Made by a program: the position numbers and the translations under genes
Shown here: positions 34,633 through 45,371 of the stretch, in pieces
Layout of the letters: every line of letters starts with the position of its first letter
How positions within the stretch are numbered: the stretch's first letter is position 1
The notes under the pieces: model-generated
The model's database searches: none
What the model was told of the DNA's origin: nothing
The model's input: only the letters and a program-made list of their open reading frames with translations
From: Gnetum montanum
Lineage: Eukaryota > Streptophyta > Gnetopsida > Gnetales > Gnetaceae
Length of the DNA stretch: 64,000 nt
Direction: 5' to 3'
Assembly: GCA_015680685.1 (NCBI GenBank)
Contig: MNCI01034058.1
Coordinates: 497,673-561,672, forward strand

Positions 34633-34799
34633 TGAAACACCATAAAAAATCATGAGTCGGCCTCAGGCAAAGATTCACAATTCAAACAGGGGTGCATTTC
34701 AAAAATCCAGAAGGGAGAACAAGACAGAGCAATACCAAGAGGTGCGTAGCATCGAGTCTTCAACTTCCTGCACAGATTTCTACTCTAACTTTGTTTTCT

Positions 34800-35200
34800 C
34801 TGTTTACGCCATATCACGCGACGTTGCGCAATGGCGCTTAGCATGATTTTTACTTTGGCATAGGAAGAATCTTAAGCAGCGTAATATGCAACTTCCTGTA
34901 TATTCTGCTAAGTCTTTTGTTCAAGGCCAAATTTACGCTCTATTACGCACGGCAGCGTAATAAGCTCCAGAACAGTCAAAAGCAAAGTCTAAGAAAGTGC
35001 GATTGCTTATCATACGCTCATCACGCAACGTAGTGTATCGCAGTGTATTGCATCGCCGAGCTAAAACATTGTTTACACTCCATTACGCATGGCTGCGTGA
35101 GAAAACATAAAACAGCTTGAATCCATTTCTTCCATGTTACGTTACGCTCATACACGCAACGCAGCGTGATGAGCGTAATATAACCCAAGGACAGCTAAGA
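34800..35200. repeat. TTACGC/GCGTAA palindrome series in U3 of B
   Basis: Examples are ATTACGCACGGCAGCGTAAT, ACGCTCATCACGCAACG, CATTACGCATGGCTGCGTGA and TTACGCTCATACACGC facing GATGAGCGTAA. Also present in the 3' LTR and in C and H. Confidence 0.75.
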
Positions 35201-35203
35201 CAT

Positions 35204-35410
35204 GCCCGACGCGCGTCTCTTCTTCACACGCACAATACGCGAACGAGTGTATTATGCGTAATCAGGAGGTCTGCCCGACGTGCGTCTCTTCTTCACACAC
35301 ACAATACGCGAACTAGTGTCTTGTGCGTAATCAGGAGGTTTGCCCGATGCGCGTCTCTTCTTCACACACACAATACATGAACGAGCGTATTATGCGTAAT
35401 CAGGAAGTTT
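35204..35410 (+). repeat. 69-bp unit in three tandem copies (B LTR)
   Basis: Units 35204-35272, 35273-35341 and 35342-35410 each begin GCCCGA(C/T)G and end in AATCAGGA(G/A)GT(C/T)T. The 3' LTR has three copies too (about 51056-51262). C and H have one related copy. Confidence 0.9.
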
Positions 35411-35498
35411 GACGCAAAAAATGGTCAAACCAATAGCGCCCGAAACATGCGGGACACACATCATCAGGGTTGCGCCTTTTCCACAGAGCGTCGCAGCC

Positions 35499-35506
35499 TA
35501 TAAATA
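35499..35506 (+). promoter_or_regulatory. TATA box of the B 5' LTR
   Basis: TATAAATA sits in GCAGCCTATAAATACCCC. The same box is at the equivalent place in the 3' LTR (about 51351), C and H. Confidence 0.7.
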
Positions 35507-36213
35507 CCCCGTTTGACAAAGATACAAGGGTTGGCAAATCAGAAGAGCAAAGGCATTTTTCTGAGCACTGGAGCACTTGTCACCTTTTGAGCAGATTGAG
35601 CAGAGATACAGAGAGCAGCACTTTAGCAGTTATTGACAACATTACCTTCTGGTAGAAACAGAGCACAGTTCGCTTTGAGCATCGACAACAGGAGTAATTG
35701 GTCTGCTGGGAAAGACGATATTGGTTAGAAACAGTTGATCGGTAAGCATCGGAGCTTGACCTTCCTTGCATCCCGGCTTTAGCCTTCGAGGTAGATCGGA
35801 CTTCTATTTGGACAGTTTTCTTGTTGTTTTGTGCATTGCTTCACAACCAGTAATTGGGGTCTCCCCAGTGTAATGAGATATACAAAATACACATTTTTTT
35901 AAGTCAAGACGTAGATCTTGGAACTACGTGTTTCTCTTATGCCAGCCTCCTCTTATCGTGTTTAGCGTTATCATCGTTGCGATTCATCTACATCATTTTC
36001 CCCTTGTTTTTGCAATTCCTCGAATCAGATTGTCTCACTAGATATTCATCGGTTTACTGATTAGTAAGTCCCTGTCTGATCGACAAGACCGTTCAGGGCA
36101 CCGCGGATTCGTTTTTTCAGCATAGCCCTCACACGGATCCGTGGTTAAAACTGTGTACACGGAATTTGTTCGGTATTTTCCAGCTGTCGACGTTTTTCTT
36201 CATTACAGTTTTC

Positions 36214-36231
36214 TGGCGCTAGAAGGAGGGC
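36214..36231 (+). other. Primer-binding site of B, tRNA-Asn
   Basis: TGGCGCTAGAAGGAGGGC starts 6 bp after the LTR end and fits the 3' end of plant tRNA-Asn(GUU), including the CCA, as I remember it. Confidence 0.78.
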
Positions 36232-36453
36232 CTTTAGGCTCTGATCCGAATATTTTGGGTAGCCCTATTAGCGATCCATACCCTAAACTGTAAACGTAAT
36301 ACCTCCACAGAAGTTTTACGGCCAATCACGTGGTATAGATCAGTCGCAAGGATGATTTCTTTGAAATCCAACAGGGTAGAAAGCCTATTTTGAGCTTTAG
36401 TTGCCAACCATTCCTTAGATCCAGTTATCACTTATCGTTAATCTTATTGCCCA

Positions 36454-39450
36454 ATGGATTCTTTGTACACAACCACAACTGCCATGGTCCCTACCGATCT
36501 GGGTGCCACATCTGTGAACCCTATTGCGGTCACCCGACCAGCACTGGGTGCAATAGAATCCCAGGGACCATTGCGCCGTTCATTGAGGCTCCAGGGAAAA
36601 GAGCCTATCTTCACGGTTATAACCCCTGAAGAATACAACTTTATATGCGTTAAGATCCAGGCGAAGCTGGCTCTAAGCCGAGCCAAACTTGAAGCAAAAT
36701 GGAATTTTGAGGTGCTCCACCGAGGGGGCTATGATTTTAAGCCAACAGCTTACGACATAATTCCCTTGACCAAACACCAACACGAACTTATTACACAATT
36801 GGTCATGGCCAAAGGCTAGGCTTCACAAGCTGTGGTGGAGCCCCAGCATGGGGGGGAGGAAGAGGATGAATTTGCGGCCCAATCGGAACATTCGTTCCAT
36901 ACTCTGGAACCTTCGTTCCATATCCTGAGCCCCCATACGTACGTAAATCCCCTCTTTCCTTTCAACAGAGAGGCCACCTCTCTTAACACGGCCCCGACGG
37001 CATAGATGCACGTCCCTGCCCTTCCACAGGCTGCTGCGCAACCATCCGGGCTGCAAGTACAAATTTCCCACAATAACGTGGGGGCAGTTTCGTCACCACG
37101 CGTACTTAACATCCTAGTGGTGGTCCCGGCGACCCTTGCACCCCACTTCATTCATCAGATGCAACCTCACAACATATCCGCAACGCGCCCAACGCAGACC
37201 TTGTCATTTCCACCCCCTCCGACCCAACAGATTACCGCAGCCGTCCAGCCACCAACTTACGCCCAACAACCTGCTGCAGGTCAATGGGCCAACCCGACGG
37301 TGCGACAGACCTAGTCTGTGGTGTACGGTGTGCAACCCCCAGTCGCACCCGCGATGTATCTTCCATAGGGGGTACCGCAGTACTTACATCCTTATCTCAT
37401 GCAGCAGGCAGCCGCCAACCCCCCTGCACAAACCAGCGGGTGGTGGTCTTCACAGGCTCCCCCGCCTGTCGGGATCCCCGCCCCGCCAGCAGCCAGTCGA
37501 CCTCAACCACCCTTTCCATTTCCTGGCGCCGCCCTCCCAGTCCAACCTCTTGTGCCTTCCGTGCAAACACCTTTGTTAATAGGCCTGGACCAAGCCTTCT
37601 AGCTGATCCAGACTCTAACCGAAGAGGTTCGACGCCTCAAAGCCGCTGGTTCTAACACTGTCCAGATCATGGACTTTTACCAAGACGATACGATCAGTTC
37701 AACAGTTCCTATGCTGTCGTTGCCACTAGGGATGTCCCTACCGCATTTCACCAAATACAATGGGGAGGGAGATCCCAACGCTCACCTTGTAACGTTTAGA
37801 TCTGAGTCCTTGTTGCTGCAACAATGGCCACCCACTATCATCCACGTCTTTGCGATGTCGTTAACAGGGAAAGCTTTGGATTGGTACCGAGCCCTCCCAC
37901 GCTCCTCCATCTCAACCTTGGAAGAGCTGCTAACCCAGTTTGTGACCTGCTTCAAGTACAACCTGAAGCCAGAAGTCACACTGGATCAGCTCATGGGAGT
38001 GAAACAAGACCCGCTTGAGCCCGTCCAAAAGTTTATACAGCACTGGAATGCTACCTTGAACGAGATCCGCGAGCCGATCGTAGACTCACATATGTTGGCT
38101 ATGTTCAAGGGAGCAGTCAATGACTTGATTAAGTCAAAGCTGTACTACCTTTCCCCCAGTAATTTACATCAGGCCTTTGCACAAGTAAGAAGCATCCAAG
38201 ATGCTACGGAGGCTAGCAAAGACCCGGCGTATGTCGCCTATAAGAATGCACATAACAAGAACAAAGACAAAGGCAAAGCAGCGACAATGACAGTAGCTGC
38301 AATGACTGAGAGGAGTACAAAGATGAAGAACAAAAAGGCACCCGCCGCACCACCTGAAACCATGACTGGTGCCAGCACCAGTCAGGACACGGCGACTCCT
38401 AAAAAGGCCCCCCAGCCTAAGCCAAACTTTGAGCGCAAGGATCGTTCAAAGTACATGGCATTACCTGTAAAGCATTCTGAACTGCTGAAACAACTGTTAG
38501 GGATAGGGCACATTCAACCTAAGAAGGTGTCCGAGAAGGCTCTGAAGCGTCACAGATGCAATTGTGAACTGCTGAAGAACACTTCCTTAGCCTTACCTAA
38601 CGAACTGCCAGTTCTGAGATCTTTCAGGCTGGACCGTTTCTGTGACTACCACCAGATGTGTGGTCACGATACGGATTATTGCTGAGCATTGAAAGATGAC
38701 ATTCAACGAATGCTAGATGATGGTTCGCTCAAGCTAGATGCCAGCAACCCGATGCATCTGGAAAACCAAACATTGCACGTATACAAGGACCCGTTGAACG
38801 CAAACGATGATCCTTATACGATCACTGTGGTGAGTACAAACAATGAGAAAAGGGAACCTCCAAAATAGCCCTCTATTTTGCGTATCCCTGCTAGCTCACA
38901 AAGTGGGTCAACCACCTCATCGGTAGCCAGCAGGGTCTCGAGGCCGTCCTTCATTATAGAGCACCTTCTCAGACGCACTCTCAGTCACGTAGCGATGGTC
39001 AAGCCGCGGTCTCGTCCGCACCCACGCCTAGGGCGCCCTTCATTATTAGTGTGCCAAAGCCACAGGTTTCCCCTCTCACACAGGGGCAAACCTCCCACCA
39101 AAAGCATCGAGCCTCACCCCCCAAACAAAAGGGAGAGGACACATTAGTTAACGCAACGAAAGACCACTCTACGCTCGGCTTCCCTAAGTCTACGCCCCTG
39201 GCTTCTATGCCTTCACCTGCGCCTCAGGGATAGGATAAAGGTGTGGAAACACAACTGCCTTCTCTTGGCAAGAAAAAGGGTAACCATCTGACCAACACCG
39301 TTCCACCTCAGGAGATCTGTCTTTTGGGCTGAATGGAAGAGGACAAGGGGGAAAACAACCTAGCTGGGAGAAAGACCTCCTCGACACAATTACGCAAGTT
39401 AAACAGGCTCTCAAACAAAAAAACACAACGCTGAGCCTTTACGACCTGCT
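36454..39450 (+). pseudogene. gag of element B
   Basis: It starts MDSLYTTTTAMVP after a 220-bp leader and aligns with C at 57601. The N-terminal part has PLRRSLRLQGKEPIFTVITP and a helix-rich stretch, followed by a long proline/glutamine-rich linker (37000-37600). The capsid core is the open frame 37669-38685: LPHFTKYNGEGDPNAHL, LTGKALDWYRALPRSSIS, VQKFIQHWNATLNEIREPI. A zinc-knuckle-like FCDYHQMCGHDTDYC (C-x2-H-x4-H-x4-C) follows near 38640. About seven in-frame stops break it. Most are TAG where C has CAG, for example at 36817, 37003 and 37312. The TAG at 37366 is shared with C. Confidence 0.85.
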
Positions 39451-39451
39451 T

Positions 39452-40259
39452 ATGACATCTCGAGAACACCGTGAGGCTATGGTTCGCATGCTGACATCCA
39501 TATCAGTGGATGAAAGCTTGCCAGCGGAGGAGGAAGCGATACACGCTGTCATGTTTCCTTCCGAAGCTGAGCAACCTACACCTTCCTCGCTGACCTTCCA
39601 TGACAGGTCTATCAAAGATGATCCTGAGAAAGGTCAGGTAACCACTGAACCTATGTTTATAACTATCCGAGTTGGTCAATACCGGATCCGGAGAGTGCAT
39701 GTAGACGATGGCACGGCTGCCAATGTCATTCCCTATTCCATCGTGGATAGGTTGGGTCTGGTCGACCATATCATGCCCAAGATGATGGCCTGAATCATTC
39801 AACGGAGCACGGGTTCAGGTTAAGGGGACGGTGCGTATTGAGTTTGTGGCGGGGAATCAATTCCCAACAGAAGCCACTTTCTGAGTCGTCGAGGAGATGC
39901 CAGGCTTTAACCTGATCTTGGGGAGGTTGTGGTTAGCCCAGCTGAGGGTGGTTTCGTCACCGATACACCAAGAAATACATCTCCCCTATGCCGGAGGGGA
40001 GGTTGTGATACGCAGAGACGAACTCGCCCCCAGGACCATCAATAACATTAAAGAAGAACGGGGCTCGGAGATAGAAACAACCGATGATCAAACCTGTCTC
40101 CAAACCTCACAACAAGCTGATAGCAAAGTTGACGGTCTAGCTTGGGCTGACCTGCCATTTCCGGATGGCAGCGTAGAGGAGTCCAACCATAAGTCTCCTC
40201 GCCCTTACGCAATGCTCAATGTAAATGCCATCAAAAGACAATTGCGTATCAACGGTTGA
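39452..40259 (+). pseudogene. Aspartic protease of element B
   Basis: It follows a conserved TSREHREAMVRMLTSI stretch. Open to 39793 with TTEPMFITIRVGQYRIRRV and VDDGTAANVIPYSIVDRLG, where D-D-G replaces the usual D-S/T-G. A small deletion after 39780 shifts the frame and gives a TGA. The frame resumes from about 39897 with FNLILGRLWLAQLR (an ILGR-x-W motif) and LPYAGGEV, and ends TGA at 40257 after RPYAMLNVNAIKRQLR. A donor-like GGTTGA overlaps that stop. Confidence 0.8.
40255..40256 (+). other. Candidate splice donor after the B protease
   Basis: AACG|GTTGAA lies at the end of the protease frame. With the acceptor at 45370-45371 it would cut out about 5.1 kb including the whole antisense gene. 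Weak consensus, supported only by position and by the A counterpart. Confidence 0.3.
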
Positions 40260-40440
40260 ATGATGGTCTTTGTGTACATTGTCATGTCTTACCGAGTCAG
40301 TGTGGTTTCTACTTAGCAATTTTACTTCACGTATCTTCACCTTACTTTTGTTTTCAGCTCTTACGCTGGTCATTTATCTTCACGCAGTTGTCTTTTCCTA
40401 TGCACGGTATTCCCGTTTCTTAACCACTTTAGTGCTTGCT

Positions 40441-40670
40441 GTATTACGCTATGGCCCGCAACGGCCTTAAACTAGTTACGTAGATTTTTACACCTTTACC
40501 ATTACGCTTGTTGTATTACGCTATGGCCCGCAATGGCCTTAAACTAGTTGCTAGAACTGTATACTCTTTACGCTTGATCACGCAGTAGGCCCACAACGGC
40601 CTTAAATTAGTCTCTAGTTTACGCAAAACCATATGAAGGCCCGCAATGGCCTTAAACTAATGATTACGCT
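40441..40670 (+). repeat. AAACTAGT-motif repeats between protease and antisense gene (B)
   Basis: Four copies of GGCCCGCAACGGCCTTAAAC followed by TAGT or close variants, spaced 45-80 bp. They stand at the same place as 7336-7612 in A, though spacing and sequence between copies differ. Confidence 0.8.
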
Positions 40671-40861
40671 CAAGCGCTATCACTTAGATGAAATTTTCAA
40701 CAATTACAGGCATACTCGCCAGGCAAAACGCAAAAAAAAAAAGAATAAAAACACTGTGTAACCGCCATTTAACACATCCACCAGGTTTTATAACACGTCT
40801 TTTCAGCCATTCGTAAAATGATACTGCACTCAACATCAATAAAACTATGCATAAATTATAA

Positions 40862-43800
40862 TTACGCATTTCCTCTACTGCCACTATCGCCGGTACCTCT
40901 CAAGTCCGGATCCAACGCTAATGGATCGTCCTCCAACGGGCCGTCGTTTCTAGGAATGATTCTTTCATGAAGAATGTCCTCTTCGTGAGGTCCTCGTTCC
41001 AGCGCTGGCTCCACGGGAGGATGCTCTTCATCGTTGCATTCTTTTGCCTCTTCTGCTTCTTCATCTGCTTCTTCCTCTGCTTCCAGTGCTCTCCCTGCTA
41101 ACTCCTCTGCTTGTTCATCTTCCTTATCCTCGGCCGGTGCCTGAAAATAGTAAGGACTTTAGCTACACAAGACTTAACATCATAATTAGAAATGTAAACT
41201 AAGTCGCGTGTAAACTTACTTGTGACGGCCCTGCTTCCGCAGCAAAGGGAAGCTTGTCCAGGCCAGCCCACAGGTGCTTCATAATCTCTTCCTCTGTTAG
41301 ATCTGGCCATACATCCTCTCCCAACGCAGCTCCAGCCTTTACCTTCCCTTTCTCCACGCTGCTCCAGCTGGGTGGGTCTGGGAAGAAAGTAGGGATTGTA
41401 GCCTGACCCCCAGGGAGAGTCATTGTCCTCTCTGGGGACGCACTCGTAGTCACCTGCTCCTCGAATTTCTTGAAGGCTTCGGAAGCTCCGATGACGTCCT
41501 GGAAGACTTCCAAGGACCAGGCCCTGACGGCAAGATCGCGGTAGAGCTTCCGATAAGCAATGCTCTCCCATTTGTACAAGTGCTTGTGGTCCTTCTCTTT
41601 CTGCCCCCATTCTTGCACGCTGGCACAATAATCCCTCCAGTCCCGGCTTTTCTGGGCTAGGAGTTCTATCTGCATCCGCTGTTCGACTAACGCCCGACTG
41701 GTCTGCACGCTGTTTCTGATGGCTGTCCAATACCGGGAGTGGTCGACAACAGCGGTACGCCAGTCTTCATCCCTTGTCGCTCGTGCCTGTAGGAAGTCAC
41801 ATCGTGATTTTAAGTCTCCGACCTCTTTGATCAGAGACTCAACCTTTTGCTCCGACCTCTGCAGCCTCTTCCAGAGGGTTTCATAGGATCCCTGACTCTC
41901 CCATAAGGAGCGTGTCGAGCGTAACACACATTTACGCAATTCCTCATAAATGTGATGTTGCAAGGCTGCTTCATTGGATGGTGGTTCCACTATGTCCAAA
42001 TCAATGGGCTCAGTGGGATCCCATCGGAGGTGAGCTCCTAACATAAAACAATCATCAAACGTTGATGACACATTATCACTGCATAATATCACAAACTAAT
42101 TACAACCATGACATACCGGCTCCAGGTTCGACATGCTCCAGGCGCTCGATCATGTCGTTGACAACGCCTTCCATGAAGGCAAATTTATTAGGGAAGTCTC
42201 CCCACGCTCTGCTCCCAGCGACAGACATAGATGCCTCCCCTTCTCCTGTAGCGTAATCCAGTTAGAGACCCGATTTATTTACAGAAATCCTGCAAACACG
42301 CTAACATCCATTACCTCTATTGGTGACAGTGGCGATGTCGCTGACATCTTCCGCATCCCTTTCCCTTTCACGCACTTGAACTTGTGCATTGCTGATTACA
42401 GTAGCTGGGGCCTCTTCTTCCAAAATTGAGGCCCCCTCTCTACGACTTAGTGTTACTGCTCCCGTCTCAGGGGTCAGTTCTTCCATAACTTTCACTGGTC
42501 ATGTCATAGCACCTTAGTATGTCAATCGCGTAAAACATCTAAATAAACATTGCGTAATATAATTTTTTCACGCTTACCAGGTGGAGGCTTACTCCGCTGA
42601 ACTTGGATAGCCACAGTTCGGCCCACGTCACCCTCCGGGGCCTCGGCTAGGCGGAGCCTTTTATGCCGAGCTGCAGGTTCTATGATTTCTTCTGCCACAC
42701 ACTTCCCTCGCGAGGCGTCTCCAGTATAGGTAGGCATTATCCCGCCTACGCTGTCAAGACCTCTCACTTGGGGCGCCGCCAGACCCTTAGTCATTATAGA
42801 CAACGATTCCCCAATCCCTTACGGTGGATCCTGCCCACGGGTAGTGCAGAGGATGTGGGTAATCCAAGGTCTGGACAGCTGGTCTCGGTCTTGCTGCACC
42901 CAGACCCCATTCTTTTGGATGACTAGAAACTCAGCAAACTGCCGGAGGCAAGCTATGAAGAATGCGTAATGCACGTTGAAACGGGACTCAAGCTTCTTGC
43001 GAAGCTTGAGCATCTCATTACACAGTCCCTTGGCAAAATAGCTTGCCCAATTGAACTGGGTCCCCTCCTCCAGAACCTCTCGCATAATACGGGTCTATTA
43101 TACAGAAAAGAACCGCCCCTGCGAGAGAGTTTTGGGGAAGGTCCGGGCCCGAAAAAGGGGATACAGTGTCTTGGTCGTGCCCATCTCAAATTTTTCACAG
43201 GGAAACCCTTTGGTCTCCTTCGGGATCCTTACCCACTCCTTCAGCCAATTCTGGAAAGCTTCGCTCCTCTTTGCCTTCTCACTTACGGGAGGGCCGTCTG
43301 AGGGGATGCCAAAGAGGTCCGCAAAGAGCTGAGCGTCAATATCAAAACTTACGCGTACATTGTGTACGCGCGTGCAGAAATGCTCCACCTTCTCGTTGAA
43401 GGAATTGACCAGGGTTAGCATTTCACTGGCGGGGACATCAGGCGTCGCAGCCAAAAATAGGTGCATTAGCCCTGCTGCTCGGATCTCGGAGGTAACCGCG
43501 ACTAGGGCCGCCGAGTGGCTGAGCCAGCGCTGTGCATCCTTGATGTCACCGTAGCGGAAGAGGATAGCTTTCGCCTCGCGGCCGGAAATCATAAGGGTAA
43601 TCTCCCGAGATTCCCTAACTGCACAACATGAAGCACAAATTAAACCAAAACACTATTATGCAATGTCCACAATTTACAATTACACGATGCAGCAACTGAC
43701 TACACAACAACCATACCGGGGCCAAACGGCAACGGAAATGGCGGGAGTTCCCTTTGCACGTCCTTGACAGTAAGGGGCGGATCCAGGGTCCAGTCATCGT

Positions 43801-44960
43801 GCAGCCACCCAATTCTTTCCCAACTCTCAAAAGCCCTAGAGTAACGGGTGGGGTACTCGCGCATGTCAAAGTCGATCTGCTCTATGACACCAGCACGCAC
43901 GTTGTTAGTTGCAGTAAATGCCATTATCGCCGTTTCGGCCCACGATAACACATCCCCATCTCCAACTAACTTATTGTCCTGAATAAAGGACCTGTACAAT
44001 ACAACATAGGCTTATTTTACACTTTTCACATAGGCTTGTCTTATGTTTTACACCGATAGCGGACATACAACAACAAAACAAAAAAAATAGATAGTTAACA
44101 AGATTCGCTTACCCGCCTGCGTAGTATACCGTGCCTTGTGGGTTCTGGAAACAGGTCGAGACATGGCGAGCCACGAACAGCATGTTATATGCATGGTAAC
44201 AGTTGAATCGCGCCATTTCCTAGATCCAGTTCAAGCTCCTTAAGCCCCGGGCGCTAAGCTTTCGGTCTTCGGGACGGCCCGTATCGATGGCCCCGTCCAT
44301 CAAAAAGGCCAGAATCCCTTTCGCAGAATCCGCCAGCAGGTGCTCTAAAAGAGCACCGGCGACGTCGCCAGCCAAGTCAGACCATACAATGACGCTGAAG
44401 TTGCACAGAAAGAACTGCAAGAACTCCAGCGCACCCTGTCGAAACCATACAGCCTTCCCTTGCAACCGTGTGTGCGGGGGAGGCACATTGGGGATGATGG
44501 GGTTTATACAACACAAGACCCCGACAACATCCAACACAATTAGAATGGGCTTTAGCGCAACGCTGTATAGAAAACCCAAAGCGTACATTAACACCTACAT
44601 TTGCATTTGCATGACTAACACAAAAAAAAACTCATAAACCACACTCAGCTATCCAAGCCGAAATCGCCCAAACCCTTGCAATAACGCAAGGTTCGTCCCT
44701 GACAATGGCGGTAGACGCAACCCCATCAAACCCTCGAAATTAACTCGAGGTCTACAATTCGAAATCAACATTCACGCAAACGAAAATATACTACGAAAAG
44801 CAGCTATAGCAACAAGCGTATGCATGTAAGGAGTAACTAACCGGTTCAATGGCGTAGGGTCACGAACATCGACCAGTGCCTGCGAAACACGATCCAGAGT
44901 TGCTTGCATTTTGTTGATCTTGGCCAGTTTTGCGTTCTTCCTCTTGATCTTTGGTGCCAT
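40862..44960 (-). pseudogene. Antisense eight-exon gene of element B
   Basis: Exons, all with GT/AG introns of 69-279 nt and matching phase: 44842-44960, 44113-44562, 43717-43991, 42578-43618, 42315-42494, 42117-42245, 41220-42037, 40862-41140. Spliced length is 3291 nt, 1096 codons plus stop. N-terminus MAPKIKRKNAKLAKINK, basic. Exon 2: PILIVLDVVGVLCC, then VWFRQGALEFLQFFLCNFSV and IVWSDLAG, like FCP1/HAD phosphatases but without the second motif-I aspartate. Exon 4: VRVSFDIDAQLFADLFGIPSD and VHYAFFIACLRQFAEFL, like the putative plant transposon (plant mobile) domain. Exon 7 is coiled coil. Exon 8 is acidic. Four stops (44220, two at 43095-43100, 42819) inactivate this copy. At 44220 A keeps TGG. 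Confidence 0.8.
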
Positions 44961-45109
44961 TGCAACGGCTTCAGAATTTTTTCATAGCTTAACACTTGCA
45001 AATCTTTGCGAGATTACACGCTCTAACCCTCTGCTCTTCCTTCTCTCAGCGACAGTCGTGAATTTGAATGCTTGATAGCCAACAGCTTATCCTCACAAAA
45101 AACTGCTTG

Positions 45110-45117
45110 CTTATATG
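45110..45117 (-). promoter_or_regulatory. TATA-like box upstream of the B antisense gene
   Basis: CATATAAG on the minus strand lies about 150 bp before the ATG at 44960. The A copy has CATAAATA about 152 bp before its ATG. Confidence 0.5.
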
Positions 45118-45199
45118 CGAAGATCACCGACTTGATATCCGATTTAAGCGGGACTTTCCTAAAATGGAACCCGAAAATATAGATATTAATGCGGCCGAT

Positions 45200-45245
45200 A
45201 TCGCACACACCACTGTCCGAAATGACGTTAAACTACCACATCTTA
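45200..45245 (+). repeat. Single AAACTAC-motif copy before the B RT
   Basis: CTGTCCGAAATGACGTTAAA followed by CTACCA. One copy of the motif family, at the place where A has several (12490-12940). Confidence 0.6.
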
Positions 45246-45369
45246 TCGCCTCGTAATCGGGTTACATTGATTACAGCTTGTCTATACTATTCAAAATTCA
45301 GTTAGCATTCCACGTTCGGCGACATCACATCATTTGTCTCCTAATCATTTACGCACTTGGCGGTCTTGT

Positions 45370-45371
45370 AG
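45370..45371 (+). other. Candidate splice acceptor before the B RT region
   Basis: GGTCTTGTAG|GAC is followed in frame (four codons) by the ATG at 45384. It aligns with CAG|GTC in A at 13049. Confidence 0.4.

Larger units (their letters stand above)
34633..36207 (+). repeat. 5' LTR of element B
   Basis: It starts TGAAACACC and ends TTCATTACA, 1575 bp. It carries TTACGC/GCGTAA palindromes, a 69-bp triplicate and a TATA box at 35499. It matches the C LTR (1417 bp) and the reverse of H (1357 bp). Confidence 0.9.

Noticed and set aside
35100-35400. tRNA or other structured RNA gene from the GC-rich palindromes
   Set aside because: Palindromes are part of LTR U3 repeats; no A/B box arrangement or cloverleaf is seen.
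41098-42092. Separate single-exon genes on the minus strand of B
   Set aside because: Overlapping frames here are explained as exon 7 (41220-42037) and exon 8 of one spliced gene. The long frame 41199-42092 extends past both splice sites, and 41098-41730 is another frame.
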